A stretch of DNA of 7,890 bases from an uncultured Elusimicrobium sp. (GTDB lineage Bacteria; Elusimicrobiota; Elusimicrobia; Elusimicrobiales; Elusimicrobiaceae). Below, piece by piece: positions 1-6,368 of this stretch (its first letter is position 1; each line of letters opens with the position of its first letter). The notes beneath the pieces are model-generated. The model had not been told where the DNA came from and did not search any database. It worked only from the letters and a program-made list of their open reading frames with translations. The translations under genes and the position numbers were made by a program. The stretch is taken from contig CAMGSK010000063.1 in NCBI GenBank assembly GCA_946061795.1, forward strand, positions 1 to 7,890, given 5' to 3'.

Positions 1-19
1 CAGAAGAAACATAGGCCCT

Positions 20-772
20 TCAGTGTTCGGATCGGAACGGGCGCTGCACCATTTCCCAAGATTTGGCTAAATGAGCTTTGATTTTGTCCCAGAAAGAAGC
101 CGGGGGCGGCGTATCCGGCCCGGCTCCGACGGGGGGATAATATCCGTTGTCGTTAAGCAGTGCGATCAAATAATTGGAGGGAACGGAAAAATTCAGATTT
201 TGGTTGCCTTCCCCTTTATAACTGGAAAAAGCGACGGAGATGACCTCGCCCCGCTCATTAAAAACGGGACTTCCGCTGGAGCTGGGGGAAATGGGGGCGC
301 TGATTTGATGCCAGAGCGTGCCGTCGGACTTTTGGCGCACTTGACTGATGAGACCGGAGGAAACGGTGTTTTGCAGCCTCCTGGGATTGCCGATAACGGT
401 GATTTCTTCTCCGGGCAGCGTGTGGGAGGAATCCCCCAGCGTGACCGTCGGCAAATCCCGCGCGCCGATTTTGATTAAGGCCAAATCTACTTTGTCCGCT
501 TGCGCCGTTGTGACCGCCTGGCCCGATACGGCCCCCGTATTAAATGTGACGTTGACGTACAGAGCATTTTCTATGACGTGGCGGTTGGTGGCTATTATTC
601 CGTCCGGCGTGACGACAAAGCCCGTTCCCGTAAAGGTGGTTCCGTCGTTTTTGAGTACGTTGACGGCCACGATACACGGGGAATTTTCCTGCGCTATTTG
701 CACGCGGTTTTTCGCCCCGGCGCACGGCCGGAGCAGGCACAAGAACAACAAAAGCGCAAACGGACGTTTCAT
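20..772 (-). CDS. Exported trypsin-like (S1C/DegP-type) serine protease without a PDZ domain
   Basis: A 250-residue protein with the fold signatures of trypsin-like peptidases of the HtrA/Deg group, probably acting in the periplasm or at the cell surface. Residues 1-20 form a signal peptide: basic start MKRP, a leucine-rich core, and a likely cleavage after CAGA. The catalytic triad reads as His65 (ATNRHV), Asp96 (VDLALIKI) and Ser166 (SPSSSGSPVF). The usual Deg active-site loop is GNSGGP; here it is SSSGSP, which keeps the serine and following glycine. The protease domain fills about residues 25-205. A short proline-rich linker (PPVGAGPDTPPP) and a basic/aromatic tail of about 25 residues follow, and no PDZ domain is present. 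The reading frame stays open upstream to 1264 through greA, but the signal peptide fixes the start at 772. No Shine-Dalgarno precedes this ATG. The gene is divergent from greA. Protease identity is firm; the substrate is unknown. Confidence 0.85.
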   Translation of the reverse strand: MKRPFALLLFLCLLRPCAGAKNRVQIAQENSPCIVAVNVLKNDGTTFTGTGFVVTPDGIIATNRHVIENALYVNVTFNTGAVSGQAVTTAQADKVDLALIKIGARDLPTVTLGDSSHTLPGEEITVIGNPRRLQNTVSSGLISQVRQKSDGTLWHQISAPISPSSSGSPVFNERGEVISVAFSSYKGEGNQNLNFSVPSNYLIALLNDNGYYPPVGAGPDTPPPASFWDKIKAHLAKSWEMVQRPFRSEH

Positions 773-779
773 GTAAGTG

Positions 780-785
780 ATTATA
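780..785 (-). promoter_or_regulatory. Candidate -10 box (TATAAT) for the protease gene
   Basis: Read on the minus strand, 785-780 is a perfect TATAAT. The sequence where a -35 box should lie (around 802-808) is poor, with at most about 3 of 6 consensus bases. Normal spacing would put the transcript start at about 773-772, on the A of the protease ATG. That would give a leaderless mRNA, in keeping with the lack of a Shine-Dalgarno here. This is inferred from sequence alone. Confidence 0.4.
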
Positions 786-820
786 TAAATTTTGGCCCTT
801 GCGTACAGCGCGGGGCTTGG

Positions 821-849
821 TTGCCAACCCGGCGCATAAATTGTACACT
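821..849 (+). promoter_or_regulatory. greA: Candidate sigma-70-type promoter for greA
   Basis: TTGCCA at 821-826 matches 5 of 6 bases of the -35 consensus. It is 17 bp from TACACT at 844-849, which matches 4 of 6 bases of the -10 consensus. The predicted start near 856 would leave a leader of about 16 nt that contains the Shine-Dalgarno at 858-862. Both the spacing and the position in the divergent gap fit, but the -10 box is weak. Confidence 0.4.
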
Positions 850-857
850 TAGAGAAC

Positions 858-862
858 AGGAG
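858..862 (+). promoter_or_regulatory. greA: Shine-Dalgarno that selects the greA start
   Basis: AGGAG lies 9 nt before the ATG at 872 but only 3 nt before an in-frame ATG at 866. The spacing favours 872, giving MEKVYIS as the N-terminus. Starting at 866 would add only Met-Phe. Confidence 0.6.
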
Positions 863-871
863 TGTATGTTT

Positions 872-1342
872 ATGGAAAAAGTATATATCAGCCGTAAAAA
901 ATACGAAGCCCTTGTAGGGGAACTGAAAGATTTGAAAAATACGAAGGCGCAGCTTTCGCAGGAAATCGGCGAAGCCGCCGCTCAGGGAGATTTGAAAGAA
1001 AACGCCGAATATCACGCCGCTAAAGAAAAACAAGCGGAAACGTTGATCCGGATTCAAGAATTGGAAACCACGCTGCGCAGCGCCGAAATTACAGACGGAC
1101 TGGATGTGGACCGCAGCGAAGCGCGCATCGGCGCGACGGTGACGATTTTGGATTTGGCCGCGGATTTGGAATTTACCTATACGCTGGTGGGCTCTATGGA
1201 GTCCAACCCGGACGCCGGGCTGCTGTCGGTTAAGAGTCCGCTGGCTTCCGGCGTGTTGGGGCACAAGGAAGGGGATGAATTTGAAGCCCAGCTCCCCAAG
1301 GGTCCGCGCAAATATAAGCTTGTCAAATTGGAATACAAATAA
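872..1342 (+). CDS. greA: Transcription elongation factor GreA
   Basis: A full-length GreA of 156 residues (E. coli GreA is 158). It enters the secondary channel of backtracked RNA polymerase and stimulates cleavage of the 3' end of the transcript, so that elongation resumes. The N-terminal antiparallel coiled coil covers about residues 1-75. It carries the invariant tip GDLKENAEYHAAKE at 39-52, whose acidic residues Asp40 and Glu43 help hold the catalytic magnesium. The C-terminal FKBP-like domain covers about 82-156, with the family signature SPLASGVLG at 122-130 and the closing strand YKLVKLEYK. The open frame extends upstream to 500, but that part is antisense to the protease and does not resemble GreA. 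The gene stands alone, divergent from the protease, with its own promoter candidate and a terminator directly downstream. Confidence 0.97.
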   Translation: MEKVYISRKKYEALVGELKDLKNTKAQLSQEIGEAAAQGDLKENAEYHAAKEKQAETLIRIQELETTLRSAEITDGLDVDRSEARIGATVTILDLAADLEFTYTLVGSMESNPDAGLLSVKSPLASGVLGHKEGDEFEAQLPKGPRKYKLVKLEYK

Positions 1343-1367
1343 GAAGTTTTTGTATGGAATTAGAAGG

Positions 1368-1400
1368 ACATCCCCCGGTTTCGGCCGGGGGATGTTTGTT
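1368..1400 (+). terminator. Intrinsic terminator of greA
   Basis: An 11-bp GC-rich perfect stem pairs 1368-1378 with 1385-1395 around a 6-nt loop. On the plus strand it is followed by the T-rich run TTTGTT. It begins 25 nt after the greA stop. On the minus strand no T tract follows, so it is oriented for greA. Confidence 0.85.
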
Positions 1401-1435
1401 GTAAATAAAAACGGACGCTTTTCAGCGTCCGTTTT
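1401..1435 (-). terminator. Intrinsic terminator of the DUF4912/GH57 operon, possibly bidirectional
   Basis: An 11-bp perfect stem pairs 1408-1418 with 1425-1435 around a 6-nt loop. Read on the minus strand it starts 3 nt after the GH57 stop codon and ends in TTTT followed by TATTTAC, a proper T tract. On the plus strand it ends in TTTT, so it could also catch greA readthrough. Confidence 0.85.
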
Positions 1436-1438
1436 GGG

Positions 1439-3064
1439 TTATTTGTACGGATTTAAGACCTTGTCTTTGGCCGCCGATGAATAGACGTTGTAGTCTATTT
1501 GTTGGAAAATGGAATCTTTATTTTCCAAATCATAGACGTACCCTTCGTTGATGCGGTTGTGTTTGACCTGTTCATACAGCTCGTTAAAGCGTTTGATGTG
1601 GTCTTTGGTCCGCTTGGTGGAATATTCCTTGGCGGTGCCTGTGGTCATCAAAAACGCCCAGTCCGAAGACTGCATCAGTACCAATTCGCGCGCCATTTGG
1701 TTCAGCGTGCGTTTGAGCAGGCCGTCGGCGTTGGGGAAGCGGTTGGCCAAGTCGGTCATGCGTTCTGCCGCTTTGATGAGGTGGCGGTAAATCCAGTCGT
1801 TGCCGGAGTTAAGCCACACGTCGTGGTATCCCTTGTCTCCCCAAGAGGACATGGACGGTTGCACCGTTTGGTTGACGGGATACATTTCCAAGTATTCCAT
1901 CGGGGTGACGAGCTTAATGTCCGTCTGGTCATAATAGATTTTCTTAAACAAATATTCCAAGAACTCAATACCTTCATACCACCAGTGGCCGTACAGCTCT
2001 GCGTCGTACATGGAGACGACCAACGGCTTGCGGTCCATCAGCGTGGAAAGATATTCAATTTGTTTTTGGCGGTTGAACATAAAGTTTCCCGCGTGCTGGG
2101 CGGCCACTTCCCGCGCTTCTTTGGGGTTGTAGGGGGCTTTTTGGTTCAAAGGCACTTTGCCCGTGATTTTGTAATACTTCATGCCGATGTTGCGGCGCAC
2201 CCCGTCGGAATGCAGATACGGTTTGATATAGTCGTAATCCAAATCGTAGCCCAAATCGCGGTAGAATTCGCGGTAGCGCGCGTCTCCGGGATAGCCCGAT
2301 TCCGCACTCCACACCTGCTGGGCCGACTCCATGTCGCGCGCGAACGCGGCCACGCCGGTCTGCGGGCAATACACGGGAGCGTAAATGCCGTACTTCGGGC
2401 GGGGCGTACCGTGCAGCACTCCGTGCGATTCCATGAAGAAAAAGCGAATGCCTTCATCGCGCAGGAATTTGTCGTCCCCGGGGTTGTAAGCGCATTCGCC
2501 CAGCCAAATGCCCCGCGGACTTTTGCCAAAGCGCAGGCGGTAGTCGTTGGCGGCGATTTTCACTTGGGCGTTCACGCTTTCTTTGTGGACCATCAGCGGC
2601 AGGTAGCCGTGCGTGGCGCCGCAGGTGATGATTTCCAGCTTGCCCATATCCTGGAATTTTTTGAATCCTTCCAAAATTCGGCAGTGATAAACGTTTTCAA
2701 ACAAATCTTTAAAGCGGCGGAATTTGTCGTAGTACATGTGCGCCACGGCCTCAAATTCCGTGCCTTGCGTGCGCTCTATTTCTTTGGAAGAGAGCTCCAC
2801 CCGCTGGTTTAAATAACGCTGGAAACGTTCAATGAGCATGGGGTCGCTCATCATGTTGCACAGCGGCGGAGTGACGGACATGGTCAGCCGGAAATCCACT
2901 CCTTCCGCGGTCAGGTTTTCAAAAACGTTGAGCAGCGGCAGGTACGTCTCCACCATGGCTTCGTAAAACCAATCTTCTTCCAGAAAATCGGGATATTCCG
3001 GGTGTTTGATGAACGGCAAGTGCGCATGCAGCATCAGCGCGAGATAGCCTTTTTCCTGTCCCAT
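1439..3064 (-). CDS. GH57-family 1,4-alpha-glucan branching enzyme
   Basis: A cytoplasmic 541-residue enzyme of glycoside hydrolase family 57, branching-enzyme subgroup. The length is close to the Thermus thermophilus GH57 branching enzyme. It cuts an alpha-1,4-glucan chain and rejoins it by an alpha-1,6 link, building branches into glycogen-like polymer. Visible motifs are HAHLPF (13-18), the nucleophile motif WLGECAYNPG with Glu190, and the acid/base motif YDAELYGHWW with Asp354. The C-terminal DUF1957-type helical region runs about 408-505 and includes SSWGDKGYHDVWLN and QSSDWAFLMTTGTA. All catalytic positions are intact. The start ATG sits 2 nt after the DUF4912 stop, with AGGGGA (3077-3072) 7 nt upstream, so translation is probably coupled. 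No signal peptide is seen. GH57 also contains amylases and 4-alpha-glucanotransferases, but ECAY, DAELYGHWW and the C-terminal region point to branching. Confidence 0.93.
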   Translation of the reverse strand: MGQEKGYLALMLHAHLPFIKHPEYPDFLEEDWFYEAMVETYLPLLNVFENLTAEGVDFRLTMSVTPPLCNMMSDPMLIERFQRYLNQRVELSSKEIERTQGTEFEAVAHMYYDKFRRFKDLFENVYHCRILEGFKKFQDMGKLEIITCGATHGYLPLMVHKESVNAQVKIAANDYRLRFGKSPRGIWLGECAYNPGDDKFLRDEGIRFFFMESHGVLHGTPRPKYGIYAPVYCPQTGVAAFARDMESAQQVWSAESGYPGDARYREFYRDLGYDLDYDYIKPYLHSDGVRRNIGMKYYKITGKVPLNQKAPYNPKEAREVAAQHAGNFMFNRQKQIEYLSTLMDRKPLVVSMYDAELYGHWWYEGIEFLEYLFKKIYYDQTDIKLVTPMEYLEMYPVNQTVQPSMSSWGDKGYHDVWLNSGNDWIYRHLIKAAERMTDLANRFPNADGLLKRTLNQMARELVLMQSSDWAFLMTTGTAKEYSTKRTKDHIKRFNELYEQVKHNRINEGYVYDLENKDSIFQQIDYNVYSSAAKDKVLNPYK

Positions 3065-3066
3065 AA

Positions 3067-3954
3067 TTATTTCCCCTGTTCGCGCTCGGCTTTGATGTGC
3101 ACGCGGCGCGTTTTATCGCCTTTTTTATTGGAGGCTTTAATGGGCAAATCCAACACCGCGCCGGCGGGCAGCGCGCGGCGGAAAGAAAATTTGCCGTCGG
3201 TCAGCTGGATTTCCTGTCCGTTGATGGTGACCAGCGCATTGGGCGAGGCCGAACCGTAAACGATGATTTCGCAGTCGGCTTGGAGCCAGATGTCTTCGTC
3301 TTCTTGGGAAACGGGCGCCGTGTGCAGGGCAAACGAAGTCCAGGAAGAACGGGTGGAACTGGGCGCGTTGCCCGCGCCTGCCAGCTCGGTCAGCCGCCAG
3401 CGTTGGTCCATTACCTGCATGCGCTCGCTGGAGCCGCCCAATCCGATGCGGTCTGCGCCGGAGAGCTGCAGCAGTTTAATAAAGTCTCCTTCCACGCTCA
3501 TCCATTTGTCGTCGATAACGTCGGACACTTTGCCCGGCGGCAGGGTGGTGGCGTTGCTGCGCGTAAGCAGGATGAATTGACCTTGCGGGGTGAGAAAGCC
3601 CAGCTCTGCCACATAACTGCGCCCGCTTTGCGGCGCATGAATATACCAGCTGCGCGCGTCAAACACGACGGGCATATCGTAATAAGCGTTGGCGTTGCTG
3701 CCGTCAAAATATTCTACGCCGCTTACGTCGTAGAGACGGATGACCGTACGGGATTGGTCCAGTACGCTGCCGTATTGGGCGCGTGCGCATTCAAACGTTT
3801 CGGGAGTGATTTCCCAAAATAAAAACAACCACGCGGGGTCTTTGGGAAGCAGGAAGCTTTCCGTCGTACCGTACCCCTGGGGAATGTCCCACTGTTCTTC
3901 GGGGGCCGCGGGCCGCATTTGGTGAAATGCGGCGGAAGATAAATTTTTCTCCAT
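3067..3954 (-). CDS. DUF4912 protein with a C-terminal Ig-like module
   Basis: A 295-residue protein in two parts, with no signal peptide or membrane segment. Residues about 30-165 look like DUF4912: the hallmark LPKDPAWLFLFWEIT lies at 36-50, followed by beta-strand-like segments rich in aromatic residues (YIHAP, YVAELGF) and a closing LLQLSG. A polar serine-rich linker follows at about 190-222. Residues about 227-288 resemble a bacterial Ig-like/beta-sandwich repeat of the kind seen in carbohydrate enzymes: VYGSASPNALVTINGQ, DGKFSFRRALPAG, then PIKASNKKG. The biochemical role is unknown. It lies first in an operon with a GH57 branching enzyme, so a glucan-binding or enzyme-partner role is reasonable inference. 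I chose the ATG at 3954 because GAGG (3964-3961) lies 6 nt upstream. A GTG at 3966 would add four residues, but its Shine-Dalgarno would overlap the start codon. Confidence 0.8.
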   Translation of the reverse strand: MEKNLSSAAFHQMRPAAPEEQWDIPQGYGTTESFLLPKDPAWLFLFWEITPETFECARAQYGSVLDQSRTVIRLYDVSGVEYFDGSNANAYYDMPVVFDARSWYIHAPQSGRSYVAELGFLTPQGQFILLTRSNATTLPPGKVSDVIDDKWMSVEGDFIKLLQLSGADRIGLGGSSERMQVMDQRWRLTELAGAGNAPSSTRSSWTSFALHTAPVSQEDEDIWLQADCEIIVYGSASPNALVTINGQEIQLTDGKFSFRRALPAGAVLDLPIKASNKKGDKTRRVHIKAEREQGK

Positions 3955-3988
3955 AATAGTCCTCACCCTTTTTGCTGATAATATACTT

Positions 3989-4018
3989 ATTCTATTTTAT
4001 TCTAGCATTTTTTGACGA
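3989..4018 (-). promoter_or_regulatory. Candidate promoter of the DUF4912/GH57 operon
   Basis: On the minus strand TCGTCA (4018-4013, 4 of 6 to the -35 consensus) is 18 bp from TAGAAT (3994-3989, 5 of 6 to the -10 consensus). A second -10-like TATTAT lies at 3983-3978 but has no good -35. The region is AT-rich and several choices exist, so the exact start is uncertain. Confidence 0.35.
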
Positions 4019-4052
4019 AAAACCCGGCTCTTTTAAAAGATTATAAACAAGG

Positions 4053-4080
4053 TCCCAAAATATCCAAATTAATGTAGAAT
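4053..4080 (+). promoter_or_regulatory. Candidate promoter region of tdh-kbl
   Basis: TAGAAT at 4075-4080 matches 5 of 6 bases of the -10 consensus and would start transcripts near 4087. The -35 position (about 4052-4058) is poor. The 160-bp divergent gap 3955-4114 is shared with the DUF4912 promoter. Its remainder is AT-rich, with no other feature I can support except the small leader hairpin next to the tdh Shine-Dalgarno. Confidence 0.3.
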
Positions 4081-4087
4081 GAAAAGA

Positions 4088-4110
4088 GAGAAAGCTGGTT
4101 TCTCAGGAGG
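4088..4110 (+). promoter_or_regulatory. tdh: Consensus Shine-Dalgarno of tdh beside a small leader hairpin
   Basis: A full AGGAGG at 4105-4110 lies 4 nt before the ATG at 4115 and fixes the start, rejecting the in-frame ATG at 4079. Immediately upstream, GAGAAA (4088-4093) can pair with TTTCTC (4099-4104) around a 5-nt loop. This 6-bp stem is weak and abuts the Shine-Dalgarno. Confidence 0.5.
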
Positions 4111-4114
4111 CCCC

Positions 4115-5152
4115 ATGAAAGCGCTTTGCAAAACCAAACCCGCTCCGGGTGCGGAATATACGGACGTGGACGTTCCCAAAATACAGAGAGACGAATTGCT
4201 GGTCAAAATTTACAAAACATCCATTTGCGGCAGTGACATCCCGGTGTATAACTATACCGGCTGGGCTCCGCAGCGCATTCCCATTCCGTTCGTGTTCGGG
4301 CACGAACTGTGCGGCACGGTGGTGGAAGTGGGCGCAGACGCGCGCGGATTTGAAAAAGGGGATTTTATATCCATAGAATCGCATGTATGGTGCGGCCAGT
4401 GTTATGAATGCCGCAACAACCACCGCGACGTATGCGCGCACAACAAGACCATCGGTCTGGACCGCCCCGGCGGCTTTGCCGAATACGCGGCCATACCCGC
4501 CCGTTGCGGCTGGAAACACAAGGACGCCTCTTTAAAAGACATCGGCTCCATTATGGAGCCTTTGGGCAACGCCGTTTACGCCACGCTGGCCAATGATATT
4601 AACGGAAAGACCGTGCTGGTTAACGGCATGGGCGCGCAGGGGTTGTTTGCGGCCAATGTCGCCAAAGCCTGCGGCGCGGCCAAAGTTATTGCGACGGAAA
4701 CGTCCGCCTTCCGCAAAAAATTGGCCGAGCAAATGGGCGCCGACGTCATCATAGACCCGGGGGAGCCCGGTGCGCTGGAAAAAATCATCCGCGCTTCCGG
4801 AGACGAAAAAGGCGTGGATGTGGTGATAGAGATGTCCGGCCACCCGGCGGGCATTGATTTGGCTTTGCGCGCCATTAAACCGGCGGGGCATTTTGTGGCG
4901 TTTGGGCTGCCCGGCGGTCCGATTACGCTTGACTACGCCAATTTAATCGTATTTAAAGGCGTGCAAGTGCAGGGGCTGACCGGCCGCAAAATTTATGAGA
5001 GCTGGTACACCATGGACGCGCTGCTCAGAAGCGGCAAAATCGACCCGCGCCCGGTCATCACCCATGAATTTGAAATGAAAGATTATGAAAAGGCTTTCGC
5101 CGCCATGACCGATCCGGAAAGAAAATGCGGCAAAGTGATTATGATTCCGTAG
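4115..5152 (+). CDS. tdh: L-threonine 3-dehydrogenase (zinc-dependent)
   Basis: A 345-residue medium-chain zinc dehydrogenase (E. coli Tdh is 341). It oxidises L-threonine with NAD+ to 2-amino-3-oxobutyrate in the cytoplasm, and the next gene product uses that intermediate. Catalytic zinc ligands are Cys38 (TSICGSD), His63 and Glu64 (GHE), with Glu148 in the motif MEPLGNAV. The structural zinc is bound by Cys93, Cys96, Cys99 and Cys107. The Rossmann glycine motif is GMGAQG at 171-176, with Glu195 at the end of the next strand, which favours NAD+ over NADP+. Tdh-like blocks such as VVIEMSGHP, the IVFKGVQVQG segment, RKIYESWY and PVITHEF match the family throughout. It is first in an operon with kbl, 10 nt apart. 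Sorbitol and other polyol dehydrogenases share the fold, but the kbl partner and these blocks make Tdh the clear choice. Confidence 0.95.
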   Translation: MKALCKTKPAPGAEYTDVDVPKIQRDELLVKIYKTSICGSDIPVYNYTGWAPQRIPIPFVFGHELCGTVVEVGADARGFEKGDFISIESHVWCGQCYECRNNHRDVCAHNKTIGLDRPGGFAEYAAIPARCGWKHKDASLKDIGSIMEPLGNAVYATLANDINGKTVLVNGMGAQGLFAANVAKACGAAKVIATETSAFRKKLAEQMGADVIIDPGEPGALEKIIRASGDEKGVDVVIEMSGHPAGIDLALRAIKPAGHFVAFGLPGGPITLDYANLIVFKGVQVQGLTGRKIYESWYTMDALLRSGKIDPRPVITHEFEMKDYEKAFAAMTDPERKCGKVIMIP

Positions 5153-5162
5153 AGGAGAAACC

Positions 5163-6350
5163 ATGAACAAATTCGCTTTTTTGGATGAAGAAATCGCCCA
5201 GCTCAAAGCGGAGAACCGCCTGATTAAGCTGCATATTTTAGAATCGGAACAGGCCCCCGTGGCCGTTATTGACGGGAAGAAAGTGGTCAATCTGACTTCC
5301 AACAATTATTTGAATATGACCACGCACCCCAAGGTGAAAAAGGCCGCCGCGCAGGCCGTGGAAAAATATGGTATCGGCACCGCGGCCGTGCGCACCATCA
5401 TCGGTACGATGACTATGCATGAGGAGCTGGAAAAACGTCTGGCCGCGTTCAAAGGTGCGGAGGCGGCCATTTTGACGCAGTCCGGCTTTACGGCCAACAC
5501 CGCCACCTGCCAGTGCCTGATGACCAGCCCCGAAGACGTGCTGATTTCCGACGAGCTCAACCATGCCAGCATTATTGACGGCGGCCGTTTGGCCAAAGCC
5601 AAAAAGAAAGTTTACCGCCACAGCGATATGGCGCACTTGAAAGAGATTCTGGAAAGCGACGACGTGAGAAACGCCCGCCGCAAACTGCTGGTGACCGACG
5701 GCGTATTCAGCATGGACGGCGACATTTGCAATTTGCCCGACATCGTGGAACTGTGCGACAAACACGGCGTAATTACCATGATTGACGACGCGCACGCTTC
5801 CGGCGTACTGGGAGAGCACGGCCACGGCACGGTGGAACATTTCCATATGCAGGGGAAAGTGGACATCCAAATCGGCACCCTGTCCAAAGCGTTCGCCGCC
5901 GTGGGCGGCTATGTGGCCGGACCGAAAAAACTGCGCGATTACATGGTATCCACCGCGCGTCCGTTCCTGTTTTCCAGTTCCCAGCCGCCTTCCGTCATCG
6001 CCACATGTTTGGCCGGGCTGGACGTGATTGAAAACGAACCGGAACGTCTGAAAAAATTGTGGGACAATACGCATTATTTTAAAGAAGCCTTGAAGAAGGC
6101 CGGTTTTGACACCGGGCACAGCGAAACCCCGGTCACGCCCGTCATGGTGCCCGGAAGCGCCGAAGCGCAAGAGTTCAGCAAACGCTTGTTTGACGAGGGC
6201 GTATTCGCGCTGGCCATCGTATTCCCCACCGTGGGGCGCGGCAAGGAACGTTTGCGCACCATTGTGACGGCGGGCCATACGAAAGAAGACCTGGAATTTG
6301 CCGTGGAGAAATTTGTAAAAGTGGGCAAAGAAATGGGCGTCATTCATTAA
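5163..6350 (+). CDS. kbl: Glycine C-acetyltransferase (2-amino-3-ketobutyrate CoA ligase)
   Basis: A 395-residue PLP enzyme of the alpha-oxoamine synthase family (E. coli Kbl is 398). It splits 2-amino-3-oxobutyrate with CoA into glycine and acetyl-CoA, completing threonine breakdown begun by Tdh. Key residues are visible: SNNYL near 46-50, ELNHASIIDGGRL (131-143) with the cofactor-stacking His134, DDAHASGVLG (208-217) with Asp208 and His211, and the Schiff-base lysine Lys242 in GTLSKAFAAVGGY. ARPFLFSSSQPP and the C-terminal RTIVTAGHT also fit the family. AGGAG (5153-5157) lies 5 nt before the ATG and the gap to tdh is 10 nt, so the two are co-translated. A strong terminator follows 18 nt after the stop. 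By sequence alone an 8-amino-7-oxononanoate synthase is conceivable, but the tdh neighbour and length settle it. Confidence 0.95.
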   Translation: MNKFAFLDEEIAQLKAENRLIKLHILESEQAPVAVIDGKKVVNLTSNNYLNMTTHPKVKKAAAQAVEKYGIGTAAVRTIIGTMTMHEELEKRLAAFKGAEAAILTQSGFTANTATCQCLMTSPEDVLISDELNHASIIDGGRLAKAKKKVYRHSDMAHLKEILESDDVRNARRKLLVTDGVFSMDGDICNLPDIVELCDKHGVITMIDDAHASGVLGEHGHGTVEHFHMQGKVDIQIGTLSKAFAAVGGYVAGPKKLRDYMVSTARPFLFSSSQPPSVIATCLAGLDVIENEPERLKKLWDNTHYFKEALKKAGFDTGHSETPVTPVMVPGSAEAQEFSKRLFDEGVFALAIVFPTVGRGKERLRTIVTAGHTKEDLEFAVEKFVKVGKEMGVIH

Positions 6351-6368
6351 GGTCCTTTAGGTCTAAAT

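Noticed and set aside
500..865. N-terminal extension of the greA frame over the protease
   Set aside because: It is antisense to the protease and does not resemble GreA. The canonical GreA length and a Shine-Dalgarno support the start at 872.
773..1264. N-terminal extension of the protease frame through greA
   Set aside because: The extension is antisense to greA and reads as shadow composition. A proper signal peptide begins at the internal ATG at 772.
1499..2812. A 437-codon plus-strand open frame antisense to the GH57 gene
   Set aside because: It has the same low-information, valine/phenylalanine-rich composition as other antisense shadows, while the minus strand encodes an intact GH57 enzyme with all catalytic motifs.
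3097..3822. A 241-codon plus-strand open frame antisense to the DUF4912 gene
   Set aside because: No domain motif or start signal. It lies wholly inside the better-supported DUF4912 frame.
4012..4017. TTGACG, a 5-of-6 -35 match on the plus strand upstream of tdh
   Set aside because: No -10-like hexamer lies at 16-18 bp from it. The nearest (TTATAA at 4041) is 23 bp away, so I did not call a promoter there.
5238..6347. A 369-codon open frame on the minus strand, antisense to kbl
   Set aside because: It mirrors the kbl codons almost end to end, has no Shine-Dalgarno, and its translation is rich in His, Gly, Phe and Gln without any recognisable motif. It is a by-product of kbl codon bias.
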